A stretch of DNA of 64,000 nt from Endotrypanum monterogeii (Eukaryota > Euglenozoa > Kinetoplastea > Trypanosomatida > Trypanosomatidae): assembly GCA_000333855.2 (NCBI GenBank), contig CM007320.1, forward strand, positions 450,734 through 514,733, written 5' to 3'. The position numbers and the translations under genes are program-made. The notes under the pieces were generated by a model, which saw only the letters and a program-made list of their open reading frames with translations, was not told where the DNA came from and made no database searches. Of this stretch, positions 50,896 to 61,719 are shown piece after piece. Each line of letters begins with the position of its first letter. Positions within the stretch are counted from its first letter, which is position 1.

Positions 50896-53437
50896 ATTAT
50901 CAGAGGGCCAGCACGCGCAGAAGCTATCAGCGTATCTATACAGAGAAATATGTGCGTTGCCCTTGAAATACAAAAGGGAAAAAGAGATCTTGTGTTGACC
51001 GCGGAAGAGGGGTAATGTAATACCATCTAGATGAAAAAAAAACAGGTGAGTTAATGTTTTGTGAGGAGTGGAGACGCTAGAACGTTTTTTTTTGGGGTGG
51101 GGGGTGGGGGGTGGGGGGCTCAGCTCATGTGTGGGCAAAAAAAAAAAGACATTCTGGTGCACTAGTAATAGCCTGATAATATAGTGAAGGCAATATGTAT
51201 GAGCATGCGCGCCGTCGCACGCACACACAAACACCTGCGTTGGTGATACACTCTACGTTTTTCCTCTAGAAAAAGAAACGGAGGAGAATTTTGAAAAAAG
51301 GATCGGAGTACCCTTGTGTTTCTGTGTGCAAATATATGGCCTTCAAGTCGGATCATCGGATGAGTGTATCCAGAGGTCGTGAAGGTAATGTGTGGATACG
51401 AGAATGAAAAGAAGGCGACAACACCGGGTAAAACAATAGCGAAAACAAAAACAGACAAAAGGGGGGCACGTGCAAAAATGAGATAGTGAAGATTTTTGTT
51501 TCTTTTTAGCATCACACGAGGCCCACGAGACGTCTCCTATGCATCTGCTCTCCGCCAGGGGTCGAAACATCTACTGAACTCATTTCAGAGGCGGATATAC
51601 TCGCGAGGGCAGGATAGTGCTTGGCTGTGTTCCTGTGAAGTATCCCGAAACTTCTGGTGATCTGGCACCAGAACTACTCCCGAGACAACATTCAGTAATC
51701 CGTGTCAGATTACGTAATGAACACGGATCCCTTTTGGGGGGGTATCTCTTTTCAAGAGCTTTTTTTTTTTTGATTTCCATTGGTATTTTTGAGGGACATA
51801 TTCCCGCCCCCATCAAAGTATTTTTTCTCCCTCATGAGACTCAAGCGACTCCGTAGAAACTTTAAAAAAGGTGAAAGGGCGAGTCATTCCAGGGTGAAGA
51901 TAAAAATGATGGCGAGACGAGGGAAGGGAAGGGGAGAAAATATTTGTGCGCTGTGATGTCTGTGCGTATGTACGTTTATGTCTCTACACATCTAAGAAGG
52001 GCCTACAACGCAGATGCACATTTTTTTTCTCTTCTAGCCTACCGAGTGCACAAGCAGGACAGATTTTGACTTGCATTATTGATGCTGCTTTTCTTGGCTG
52101 CTCCTCACGTACTGCAAGACCTCTGCATATGCAAGCCATGGAAGATCGCCTTTAAATAATTAAAAAAGAAGGGCGCTTTCAAGAGTGTTCGCATCACGAG
52201 CAACACAAGAACAAAAAAGGAACATGCCTCTACTTGCCACAGTCGCATAAGCAGACCTTCTGAGGGATGCATTCGACAACAATAGAGGCGGCAGCCGAAG
52301 CTACCAAAAAAAAAAAAAGAACGAGAACAGAGCTTATCATCATCGTCCGAAATATATATTTTTTTGAAAACTATATATTGCAGTTAAAAGGGGAGGAGAA
52401 AGAGTGTGAGTAGGAAAGGAAGGAATACGTGAAGTAGACCCATTTTTTTTTCCAGACTGTTGAGAATCTTAATTCATTTCTTGGGTCGTGTCGCGTTGTG
52501 TTCCTCCTCTCCTTCACTTCCCATACTGTCTCATCTGCCGCCTTCCGTTTCTCGAACTACCCCTTCCTACCTCGCACCTTTGTTACATCTACTGTGATCA
52601 AAACAGAAAAACAGAATGAATATGTTTTTTTTTGGTTTTTCTTCGCCTTCTACATCGACGGCGAAAACCAGTGAACAGGAAGAGGGGGGGGGGAATGAAG
52701 GGATGCAACAACACGCTATGAGAGTGTGTCAGAGCGAACGAGAAATGAAACAGTTGAGACCGTAGACGCTTTCGCGTTTCTCTGGTGCGGAGAAAAAGTC
52801 AGTGATGGTGGTGGTGGTGAGGAAGGGAAAGTATTTGTGCGTCTGGCCCGCAAACCAGCCTCCCTCCGCAAAATCGTAACCACCTTCGCCCACCCAGAAA
52901 AAAAAAAAGAAGGAAAAACACTATGCCATGAATATGAGGTACATACACACACAAGTTGCGTACATGCGTGATAACGGAGTGGCATGAAAGCTGTCGCGAA
53001 GAGGTTTTGGTGTGAGCCCACAGATGCCTCGAAGCTCTTTTCTCGTCACCAAGACCGCCACCAATACAGCTACGCCTGCTGCAGGGGGGATACAGAAGTT
53101 TAGTTCTACAGACATCATTCCGTATCCCTTTTTATTCACTGCATTCAAGAAAAAAAAAAAACGATGAAAAGGGGAAAGGCGCGTGAAGGAAAAAAAAAAA
53201 AGAAAGGAGAAGGTAGGGTGACGGAGTCAAAGAAGAGTGATGTTTTCTGTATTCCATGAGAAAGCGGGGCCTTCTCATACCAGTAGTCAAGCGGGGTGAG
53301 AGGACATACAACAAGTACAGTGTCCGCGCCCGAATTCGGATTCTTCTTGTCCCCTCATCATAAGCCCTTTAGGGAGCCTCAGGAGCTCCTTCCTTGCCGC
53401 CTCGCGCCCCCCCCCCCCCTGTGTGGTTTAGACAGGC
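50896..53437. other. Long spacer (about 2.5 kb)
   Basis: Apart from the possible N-terminal extension near 50896-51026, no gene could be supported. It has G runs near 51098-51118 and 52685-52694, A runs near 51140, 52306, 52898 and 53149, and T runs near 51763 and 52444. Confidence 0.55.
51027..51028 (-). promoter_or_regulatory. Candidate spliced-leader acceptor
   Basis: On the minus strand a run of T is followed by CATCTAG and then at once ATGG. The ATG at the very first transcript position opens a different frame of about 56 codons, which would act as an upstream ORF. Confidence 0.5.
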
Positions 53438-54178
53438 TCACAGGGGAACAAGGGTAAACACGATGGAAATCACCTGGAGGGTCCACGAGGCGACCAAGAG
53501 TCCAAAGCCGGCGCCAAACTTGCCCATTTCCTTGAACGGCGGCACATCTTCGGTAAAAAACAGGTTGTCGCCGGTGCAGGTGGTGACCATCTCCGGGGTG
53601 TGCCAGTTCGCTGTCTCGCAGCAAGGCTGCTGATGATACATGCCAGCCACAATACCCCAGGGAACGGCCGCAAAGCATGCGCATATCACGCTTACTGTGC
53701 AGACAAAACTCCTGTCCACTATCTTCGCGAGACACAGCAGACCCTGAAGCGCACCCAAGATCATGAAAATAATAGTCATGATGCAGAAAGCCTCGGTAAC
53801 TCTAAAGTTTACACGCACACGGTAGCAGAACACAAGTGTAAAGTCGCGAGTGAAGTAGCCCGCCGAGTTGCACCCAATCCGCATGCCCCAAGCGGTCACG
53901 CAGAGATTTTGTGTGTTGTCGTCGGGACCGAGCAGTCTTACTTTCCAGGCATTGTCAACCTCGAACATGCCGATCGGCGTCCCAACAACATAGAGAAGCA
54001 ACGCGAGGAGCTGAAGCACCAAGTAGATGATCACGCCCACTTTTGATTGCTTACTCTCAGACTCCGCGTCCGTCTTCAGATCGTGAGCGTTATCATCACT
54101 ATCGTGGTGTGAGTTCCCGTCGGCGTCGTGATTGACAGGTTCACGAGTCTCCCCCTGTGGATTACCCTTTGACGACAT
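53438..54178 (-). CDS. Amastin-family surface glycoprotein (246 aa)
   Basis: Amastins are small four-pass membrane proteins of trypanosomatid cell surfaces. The family signature C-x-T-x-W-G-x-R-x-x-C is present at 93-103 (CVTAWGMRIGC). Four hydrophobic segments occur at about 47-67, 127-150, 158-180 and 220-244, and a Cys-rich extracellular loop lies between the third and fourth (QQPCCETANW, then TTCTGDN). A polar, acidic N-terminus of about 45 residues precedes the first segment and is longer than in many amastins. ATG 54178 follows a pyrimidine tract and AG at 54205-54204 on the minus strand (25-nt 5' UTR). It is a single copy here, not part of a tandem array. Confidence 0.9.
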   Translation of the reverse strand: MSSKGNPQGETREPVNHDADGNSHHDSDDNAHDLKTDAESESKQSKVGVIIYLVLQLLALLLYVVGTPIGMFEVDNAWKVRLLGPDDNTQNLCVTAWGMRIGCNSAGYFTRDFTLVFCYRVRVNFRVTEAFCIMTIIFMILGALQGLLCLAKIVDRSFVCTVSVICACFAAVPWGIVAGMYHQQPCCETANWHTPEMVTTCTGDNLFFTEDVPPFKEMGKFGAGFGLLVASWTLQVISIVFTLVPL

Positions 54179-54203
54179 CCCCCCCTACGGATCTGGAGTG
54201 TGC

Positions 54204-54205
54204 CT
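54204..54205 (-). promoter_or_regulatory. Candidate spliced-leader acceptor for amastin
   Basis: The minus-strand pyrimidine tract (54247-54217) is followed by CATACAG, 25 nt before the ATG. Confidence 0.55.
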
Positions 54206-54435
54206 GTATGTTGTGAACGAAGGAAGGATCAAAGAAAAAAACAAGAATTGTTAAGGTATCAGTATACGCGTTTCGGGTTTCTTTTTTTTTTTTCCTGTGT
54301 CGACAAGTAATCTTCACCCTTGGTGAGGTAGAAAAATAAATACCCGAGGTAAACAGATCAATCAAAGACTGCGTGTCAGATGCGACGGGATAAAAAAATT
54401 TAACAAAAAATAATAATTAGAGAAACCTAACACAT

Positions 54436-54441
<6 letters not shown>

Positions 54442-54467
<26 letters not shown>
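54442..54467. repeat. (AT)13 microsatellite
   Basis: Perfect AT tract upstream (minus strand) of amastin. Confidence 0.95.
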
Positions 54468-55436
54468 GTAAATATATGGCGTCTACAGGACCAGTGGCTC
54501 GTGTTGTATGGGGTTCGCAAACACTGTCTTCGGTGTTGAGGCAACGAATCGGTACAGAAACTGATGAATATGAAATTCGAAACAACAACAAAAACGTAAA
54601 AATGTCGAGTGAATTATGGCGCACGTGTCTGCGTATTGGAATCGACGTGCGGGGAGAGTCCCGGAGGGGCGTGAGTGATAATAATAAAGGTTCGGACAGG
54701 GGAAGAGGTATGTACGAGTCTAAGTCCACGTGTGCATGCGGACAGAGGTGAACCGTGATGGATGGTGGAGGGGTGCGGGTAGCACAAAAAAATTAAAACA
54801 GGAAAAGGTGAAAGGGAAAAAAAGAGGTAAGAAGTATGCGTCTTTGTGACGTTGATAATTTTCCCTGAAGCTGGCTTCGCCACCACAGCGTATTTCTCCC
54901 TTCACACCCGATACGCGACACTTGCTGTCAGCTGTGTGGACGAGATAAAGCTAGCCATAACTAGCAGAAAGATGAAGCTCTTTCGGTACGTGATGAACCC
55001 TGTCCAACATGCGTGTCCATGGCAAAAATTGCGTAAACTCGGGGGGGGGGCAGCGTGGCAGCCGTGGATGAAAACTTACCCACTACACAAAGGACCATTG
55101 TTTGAGGAAGCCACACATGGTCGCTTGACTCATTGGCAGATACTCGAGCTCTCAGTCGAGGGCAATATCACAGAAGACGGCACAGCTTTCTCTTTACCCG
55201 CATCTCAAGAATGTTTTCATTTCAGCCCGGTACATATGTGTACCAAAGCAGTGTGCCTACAAATACAGCGATCTCCTCCCCCGCAAAAAAAAAAATACCC
55301 TCTTCACTCCTCGCAATAGAAACAGGAATCGTGTTCGGAAAGCGAGAAGTCCCCAGGCACTGAACTTGCGTTTGTTTTCAAGAAAAAAAAAGAGGCAGAA
55401 AATAAGACGAGTTGGGAGGGGAGAGGGGCTAAGAGG

Positions 55437-55462
55437 TGTGTGTGTGTGTGTGTGTGTGTGTG
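55437..55462. repeat. (TG)13 microsatellite
   Basis: Perfect TG tract in the spacer. Confidence 0.95.
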
Positions 55463-55740
55463 ACAAACACACATGTTCGGTCCGATATATTCCCTCTCTT
55501 GTCACTTTTCCTGTCGAGTCTTATTTACCCAGGAGATCATCGCGTCTGCTTCCTCCCGCTCCCGCTCACCGCCCTCCTTTTCGTCCATTCTCCCTCCTAG
55601 AGAAGAAAAAAACGCTCTTGCAGGATTTCCATTGTATTTTGACATAATCCGGGGGCACTCGCGCAAAGTGTAATGGAAGCTAGAATGAGAAAAAAAAAGG
55701 AAGGCGTGTGCGCATTCAGAACAAAGCACACACACAGACA

Positions 55741-55766
55741 TATATATATATATATATATATATATA
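55741..55766. repeat. (TA)13 microsatellite
   Basis: Perfect TA tract in the 3' flank of the CFAP36-like gene. Confidence 0.95.
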
Positions 55767-56367
55767 CGAAAGCACCGCCAAGAACACGATCGCCACAGGG
55801 TCGAGACCGATACAGTAAGGGGAAGAAAAAGGAGGAGAGAAGTAGTGGAAAGGCTCACACAGGAAAAAAAAAACAGAGGCAGCATGAGAGACTGCCGTAA
55901 AGCGAGACACACTGAAGGGGGGGGGGGAGGGGAGGGGGGGGGAGGAAGGCGGGAGGAGGTGCATGCGTGGATTACGGGGGGGGGGGGGTATTAAAAAATA
56001 TGCACTCTGCATGGATACGAGGCATCGAGAAGGTAGGGCGGCCTACACAGAACCGGTGGCATGCGATAAATTGGAAATGGAAAAGGAGCCTTTCTTGACA
56101 GCATTTCTCCTGGAAAAAAAAAACCCGTCAGCAGTGCTCACCACGGGGGAGAAGTGAAAAGAATCAGGATGAGCTTCTGAGAACTGTCGCCCACATACAT
56201 GAATCAACCTGAATCTACCAAGAGATGTAGTAATGCTGGCACATCATTCCCCTTCATCTCAAAAACTCTCTGCTCCTTTGAATTTTTTCGGCCACATCTC
56301 ATATCGAAACAGACAGCATCCGCGCACAAAATTAACAGGTTGGATAAGATGCGGCTCTCTACGGCAA

Positions 56368-57732
56368 TCAGCTGTTTTTCTTCCGCGCCTCACCGAGTAG
56401 ATCGCCGCGCAGCCGACGGGCAATCTCGATCGTCATAGCTTGACCGGCCCCAGCCGCGGTTCCTGTTTCAGAAGACGACTTTGTCGCTGTGGTGGCATTG
56501 TTTTGCACAAAAGTATCAAGTTGTTCCTGGCGAGAGGCTCGATTACGGGCAAGAATCTTTTCCCGCTGCTGCCGCATGTACTCTACACGTCTGTCGAGCT
56601 CCTCTTTCGAGATGGCAGGTGTCATAGCTGAATTGGACGATGCAGCAGGACCGCGTACTTCCGGGATCTGTGCGCTTGGCGCAGATTTCGGAGCGACTGC
56701 AGTCATCTTGGACGGAATCCCCGGCAGCGCACTCTGGCGCGGGCCCAATGGTGCAACCACAGGGGCGCGCACAGGCGCATTCGGAGGTTCCGTGGCCGGT
56801 GCGGGCACCGCAGAAGGTACTGCCGGCGGCGTCACAGCAGGTTTCGGCGCTGGGACACCTTTAGACACCTCAGGGGAGCTGAGCTCGGCCCTCGGCAGCT
56901 TCGATTCGTCGACTGCGTCTTGCCTTGTGCCTAACATTGCGCAGTTGTGAATCTGTTGAATTTGCGACTCCTTCTGTTCGTTAATAATGCACATCTGCTC
57001 CTCTCGGTACCGCTCCCCTTCGGAGACGTTGGGGAAAGTGTGCGACTGGACGACTGCCTCAAGTTGCGCTTTTTGACGATTCGCCTGTATTTCGACAGTG
57101 GCGACTTTTAAATCTACATCTTCTTTTTTACACACTTCATTGTACGCCTGTACCTGCTTCTGTGCAACGCTGTCTCGCAGTGACACCTCAATGGCACATC
57201 GCAACGCCTCGTCCTCGTCGACATCGCCGTTTGCTTCAATGACACGTTGCATGCGGGCAGGAACCGGAGTGTTGCTGTCGTCCGCCTCCGCTGGCGTTGA
57301 ATCTTCTTCGCCCAGCACGATCCCTTGCCCACGGAGCGCAGCGTTGGCCAGAATATCAAGTTCCAAATTGCGCTTCACCATCATCGTGTGAAAGTAAGAG
57401 AAGTTGTCGGCGTTGAGGATCTGCTTCAGCATCTTTTTGGCTGCCTTGCGCTCGGTGCGACTGCTTGGCGTCTCCTCATCGAGTTGAAGGGAGCTTTCCA
57501 GAGCCTCCACAGCGGCTTCCATGGATACCCCCAGTTCCATTACAAAGCACGTCAGGAGGGAGTCCACAAGTTTTTTAAAATTGTTGTGCACTACTGTGTA
57601 CTCGAGCTTCATCTCTGACTCGTCATTAAAAACGCAGCAGTTTTCGTCGACAAAGTTTTCGATGGGCGTCATCCATATCGGAGACTCGGAAAACTGCACC
57701 AGGGCCTCCGTGATCCACTGATTCTCCGCCAT
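56368..57732 (-). CDS. CFAP36: CFAP36/CCDC104-like BART-domain protein (454 aa)
   Basis: CFAP36 proteins are cilium-associated partners of ARL3-type small GTPases. Residues 1-125 form a BART-like domain with the family pattern: FSESPIWMTPIENFVDE (14-30), VFNDESEMKLEYTVVHNNFK (34-53) and LVDSLLTCFVMELGVS (55-70). Residues 172-187 (VDEDEALRCAIEVSLRD region) fit a ubiquitin-interacting motif: acidic start, then Leu, Ala-Ile, Ser and acidic end. A charged helical region (about 190-260) and a long Pro/Ala-rich linker (280-365) follow. A final helix (EELDRRVEYMRQQREKILAR) and a basic end complete the protein. ATG 57732 is the first in frame. In this flagellate a flagellar or basal-body location is likely by family, not shown by sequence. 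Confidence 0.82.
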   Translation of the reverse strand: MAENQWITEALVQFSESPIWMTPIENFVDENCCVFNDESEMKLEYTVVHNNFKKLVDSLLTCFVMELGVSMEAAVEALESSLQLDEETPSSRTERKAAKKMLKQILNADNFSYFHTMMVKRNLELDILANAALRGQGIVLGEEDSTPAEADDSNTPVPARMQRVIEANGDVDEDEALRCAIEVSLRDSVAQKQVQAYNEVCKKEDVDLKVATVEIQANRQKAQLEAVVQSHTFPNVSEGERYREEQMCIINEQKESQIQQIHNCAMLGTRQDAVDESKLPRAELSSPEVSKGVPAPKPAVTPPAVPSAVPAPATEPPNAPVRAPVVAPLGPRQSALPGIPSKMTAVAPKSAPSAQIPEVRGPAASSNSAMTPAISKEELDRRVEYMRQQREKILARNRASRQEQLDTFVQNNATTATKSSSETGTAAGAGQAMTIEIARRLRGDLLGEARKKNS

Positions 57733-59172
57733 GTTTGCTCACGACGAATCAGAGCAATGTTGTTCGGTGCACACGAATACGGCCTCCAAACCTCAATCCA
57801 CACCCAGCCGCACTTTTTTTTTGTTGTTTTCAAAGAAACTCGAATGGAAGTGTGGACCACGAACGAATAAGGGAAAAGGGGGGAATTCTAGTAAGAAATC
57901 AATGAGGAGACCCCTACTTCCTTCCTCGACTACCCTTTCTCTGGTTTTGGAATCCCAACGCAAGCGTGTTGATCGCACGGCAGCACTCGTGTTTATTTGT
58001 GGGTCAACTAGTTTGGCAATGTAGCAAACAAAAGCCGCTCGTATGACAAAGCGCCAGAATGAGTTCACCTCCGCTGATATGAGGTCTAACCTACTACTGG
58101 ATCCCTATGCTCTGCAAAATATGAAGGACACGGAGTTGCACGAGTTGCGAGAGCGGGACGGTGCTCGAGACAAGTGGCACGTGCGAGAAGAAGGAAGCGC
58201 GGCACTGGGAAGTAGATAACGCAGTCGGCAGGGTCGATCGCGTTGGCTGGCGGTGGCGTGTGTGCATCGCACCAACAACGGCAACGGAAAAAAAAACATT
58301 TGAAAAAAAAAAAGAAAAAAGATTGGGAAATGGGAGAAGGTTGCATCAGTCCATAGGGGATAACAAAAAGGGAGCAGGTGAGGGCGAGTGAATCTGCCCG
58401 GATCTATTTCTGCTTGGCGTCCGACGAATAACGGGTCCTCTAGCGGCCGCACCACTTGGTGGAAAAACGCTACTATTGAGGGGAAGTCGGAGTGGTAAAG
58501 AAATAATCAAAGACAGGAATCGATTATATCACGAGGCACTTGGAAGCAGAGAATCAAGTAAAGAATCTCCTCCAGTCAACCCCCCCCCCATTAAAAAAAA
58601 AAAAGTGAGGAGCAAAAAATAATGAGAAGGCAGATGGCGGTATAGTTGGAACAGGTCCGATGTGTAAAAGAGGGGGAGTTGATGAACACTAGGTGGGTGA
58701 TTGGGTGACAGGAAGAGAAAGCCGCGTTGCAGACCACCAGTTATCGCATGCGTCTGAGCCAATGTATACGGTCGACGTTGCAGCGGATCGTACCTCTTTC
58801 TCAGTTGCTATGCTGTTGCCATTGTTATCCTCAATGCGCATCTGAATATCGATGTAAACGTTTTTTTGAGCAAGAGGAAAAGAAGGAATTCGCTTCCAAT
58901 CATCTGCTCCCAAAACATTCGACAGCACGTTTTCACCCCCTCCCTTTTGTGTGTGTGTGGTGGGTGGGGGGGGGGAGGTTTTCTGGGAATACCTTCAGGA
59001 CACGCTCGGAGTGACCGACTAAAAGAACTGACTGCAGAAGAGATGGCGGCCCTCCATGACTAGTGTACAACCAATGTCACGATAATTTCCCCCATTTTGC
59101 CGACTCCGGGGAAGAAGTGCGGCGGCGCAAGGGATGCGAAAAGCAGGGTTTCACCACCTCCTCCACCTCCCT
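57733..59172. other. Spacer
   Basis: No gene seen. A and T runs occur at 57816, 58288-58318 and 58602-58612, and a G run near 58966. Confidence 0.6.
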
Positions 59173-61719
59173 CTACACCGGGAAGGCGTCCTCCTCGCCA
59201 TCATCAGAGATTCCATCCGCTTCCATCTCCTCAACAGCACCCGTCAGGGGTGTGACACTGCTCTCCCATGTTTGAAAACAGCTTGCCAACGATCCTTTGC
59301 AATACGTGCATGTTTCCTGAACATCTAGAGACGTGTCACGATAACAGTGAGGACAAACAGCCGTCGAATCAAGTGACTCGAGGCGACGGCGTGTACCGCA
59401 CTCTGAGCACTCCGTCAGGCGTGAGCGGTTAAAAAGGCCACATTTGCACTTCCACCTGCAGGGATAGTGCGTCGCCGTGGAAGCTCTTTCTGCGTTGCAC
59501 TTCGGGCAGTTCACACGTACAGGTATTTCGCCCCCAGAAAAGACGGGCGTTGAGCATACATCGCACAGCCACACCTCTTCTTGTAGATCGAATTCTCGAA
59601 TCATGTTGCACGCCTCGCAGCGTGATACATTTCGGTTGCGGTGACCATGACCGCAGGCGTTGCAGGTCCATTCCACACCACGCAGGCGAGCGCGGCACCG
59701 GTAGCACGCGGTCTTCTCAAAGTAGTTTGGGGCGCTGCACACGGGACATGAGATGCTTTTGCTGGCGTCGATTACGACTGGCACTTTGGAGTCACTCTTC
59801 GGAGGGGCGCGCGTTGGGTGCGGCAACCCGCACTGCTGACACACAGTAGTGACGGCATCGTTACGCCATTCACACTCTTGACACTTCCACGGACATACCT
59901 GGTCTTGTCGCTCTCCGCATCCGATACAAGCATCGCGGTCGTTGCGGTTGGTGCTGCAGCAGCGATCGCAGAGCCAGTAGCCGTTGGGCACCTCCCGTGT
60001 GTGTCCGCAGCATTCCTTCAGCGCCACAGGAAGCAGTTTCCGGCAGTAGGGACACTGCCAATCTCCCTCCCTGGTTTCTGGGATAACGGTCGCGTCAGCC
60101 GTATCATTGAGCTCCATGGTAGCCGTGAAAACTACCGGAGACGTGGCCTCGTTTTGGGGCAGTCTAGACAACGCCTGCATCTCAGCGAGCTCTGCCTGGT
60201 TTCTGCGCCGCATCACATCACGCGGCTCCAGACATATGTCGCAGAAAGTGACATTTCGTCGGTGCACCACATTACAGGTGAAGCACCACCATGCGCTGTC
60301 TGGGAGCTTCTTCACCACACGATGCCGCTCCTCAGCACGGTGGCACACACGCAGCGCCGCGGGTACCGTCTCTCCAGTTGAGAGGGTTCCTAGAATTTGA
60401 GCGGCCTTATCGACAGTCTTTGAGTGCACCACCCCAGCGGTGTTCAGCGCAAGTCCCACGTTCACTAAATGCGCTTGCGCATCCTCAGAAGGCGTTCTGG
60501 CATCCAAAGTCGTGGTATTCGAAGCAGAGCCTCTCTCCTCGGATGTCACTTGATAGCTCAGAGGAGACATACAGGTGGCACAAAGCTCCCAGCGGACGTC
60601 GTTCCAATCGCGACACCCCACGCACTGCACTACAGAATTGGTGTAGCGTAACTGTCGCTCGTGGCTGCAGCTACGACACCCGATGGAAAAGACGCTGTTT
60701 GGCAGACCTGATTGGCAGCAATGACATGTCCATGACAATGGACGGTCCGCGTAGCACGTGGGGCACTGTGTAGCGGCCCTAGGACAAAAAGATTCACAGG
60801 TCGGACAAATCCAATTCTGTACGCCGCCGAAAGGCGCCATACACTTTTCACAGATGAACTTCTTCCGTTGAGCGCTGGCGATGGCTGCAGGGTCTGCAAT
60901 TGATTGTCCGGGACTACTTGCGTAGCGATTGGTGTGAGCACAACTCTGGCATACCCAGGCAGTGGGCATAATGACAACGTGACGAACTGGCGGGAAACGA
61001 TCACGATACGAAGTCGTCACGGATGCCTTGCACTTGAGGCAGGAGGAGGAGGAGGAAGTCAGTGGATTGTACGTGTGGCAAACAGAGCACAGCCACTCCA
61101 ACGCAGGTGGACTGCCCTCCCCCTGCTCTTTCCGACGTATGGTCGCGAAGCGCTCCGCCATCGCCCTCTGCTCTCGTGCATTAGTGCCAGGTTCCGCGGC
61201 CCCCTCGGGAGAGAGAGACAACCCCGACTCCCCCCCGTGCCCGAGACCCCTTCGTGCATCTCTTGATGCCTCAGAGGGAGTCCCGACGTTCAGCGCCTGG
61301 GAAGTGACGCTCCCCAGCCGACGCCCAAGCACAGTGGCAATGGCACTGTTTTTATCATGATCTTCGGCGTTGGGAATCATTATTGATGAATCGACACAGC
61401 CGCTGCTATCTGAAATAAAAGATGTGTCCTTCTGTTGGTCGCTGCTGCTGTCCATTTCCTTGCCGCTCTTGGAGAGCGAGGACGCTGATGCTGGATTAAA
61501 GGCATCTTGTATCAAAGTGCGAACTAGCATGTCTTCCTCCGCCGATGGCCGAAACGGCGTTGCAGTGAACCGCTTTGAAATGGAGAAGCTACACTTCTCC
61601 CATCGTCCAGGAGGAGGCTGGAGACGCAGTCGACGACGCTGTAGCACATCTTTCTCTGTGGTACCGAGAGCAGTGAAAAGGCGAACTGCGTGTTTCTGCA
61701 ACGACTGTTTAGTAAGCAT
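59173..61719 (-). CDS. Multi-RanBP2-type zinc-finger protein, probable mitochondrial RNA-binding (848 aa)
   Basis: From residue ~209 to ~815 about 14 Cys-x2-Cys...Cys-x2-Cys modules follow each other, many starting with Trp. Examples are WLCSVCHTYN, WVCQSCAHTN, WICPTCESFC, WWCFTCNVVH, WLCDRCCSTN, WKCQECEWRN, WTCNACGHGH and WKCKCGLFNR. This is the RanBP2 (ZnF-Ran) type, which in ZRANB2-like proteins binds single-stranded RNA; some modules lack the Asn/Arg contacts. The N-terminus (MLTKQSLQKHAVRLFTALGT, then Arg-rich) has no acidic residue in its first 21 positions and suits a mitochondrial presequence. Known kinetoplastid proteins with such fingers belong to mitochondrial RNA-editing complexes, so a similar role is possible. 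The start is ATG 61719; the frame upstream crosses a TA microsatellite. It lies next to another such gene at 63.3 kb. Confidence 0.85.
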   Translation of the reverse strand: MLTKQSLQKHAVRLFTALGTTEKDVLQRRRLRLQPPPGRWEKCSFSISKRFTATPFRPSAEEDMLVRTLIQDAFNPASASSLSKSGKEMDSSSDQQKDTSFISDSSGCVDSSIMIPNAEDHDKNSAIATVLGRRLGSVTSQALNVGTPSEASRDARRGLGHGGESGLSLSPEGAAEPGTNAREQRAMAERFATIRRKEQGEGSPPALEWLCSVCHTYNPLTSSSSSCLKCKASVTTSYRDRFPPVRHVVIMPTAWVCQSCAHTNRYASSPGQSIADPAAIASAQRKKFICEKCMAPFGGVQNWICPTCESFCPRAATQCPTCYADRPLSWTCHCCQSGLPNSVFSIGCRSCSHERQLRYTNSVVQCVGCRDWNDVRWELCATCMSPLSYQVTSEERGSASNTTTLDARTPSEDAQAHLVNVGLALNTAGVVHSKTVDKAAQILGTLSTGETVPAALRVCHRAEERHRVVKKLPDSAWWCFTCNVVHRRNVTFCDICLEPRDVMRRRNQAELAEMQALSRLPQNEATSPVVFTATMELNDTADATVIPETREGDWQCPYCRKLLPVALKECCGHTREVPNGYWLCDRCCSTNRNDRDACIGCGERQDQVCPWKCQECEWRNDAVTTVCQQCGLPHPTRAPPKSDSKVPVVIDASKSISCPVCSAPNYFEKTACYRCRARLRGVEWTCNACGHGHRNRNVSRCEACNMIREFDLQEEVWLCDVCSTPVFSGGEIPVRVNCPKCNAERASTATHYPCRWKCKCGLFNRSRLTECSECGTRRRLESLDSTAVCPHCYRDTSLDVQETCTYCKGSLASCFQTWESSVTPLTGAVEEMEADGISDDGEEDAFPV

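Larger units (their letters stand above)
54179..56367. other. Spacer (about 2.2 kb)
   Basis: No convincing gene. It holds TA tracts at 54442-54467 and 55741-55766, a TG tract at 55437-55462 and G runs near 55916-55942 and 55977-55988. A 157-codon plus-strand frame at 54846-55319 lies antisense to the unit and looks non-coding. Confidence 0.55.

Noticed and set aside
54846..55319. 157-codon plus-strand frame
   Set aside because: Antisense to the unit, with no ATG splice context and low-complexity end.
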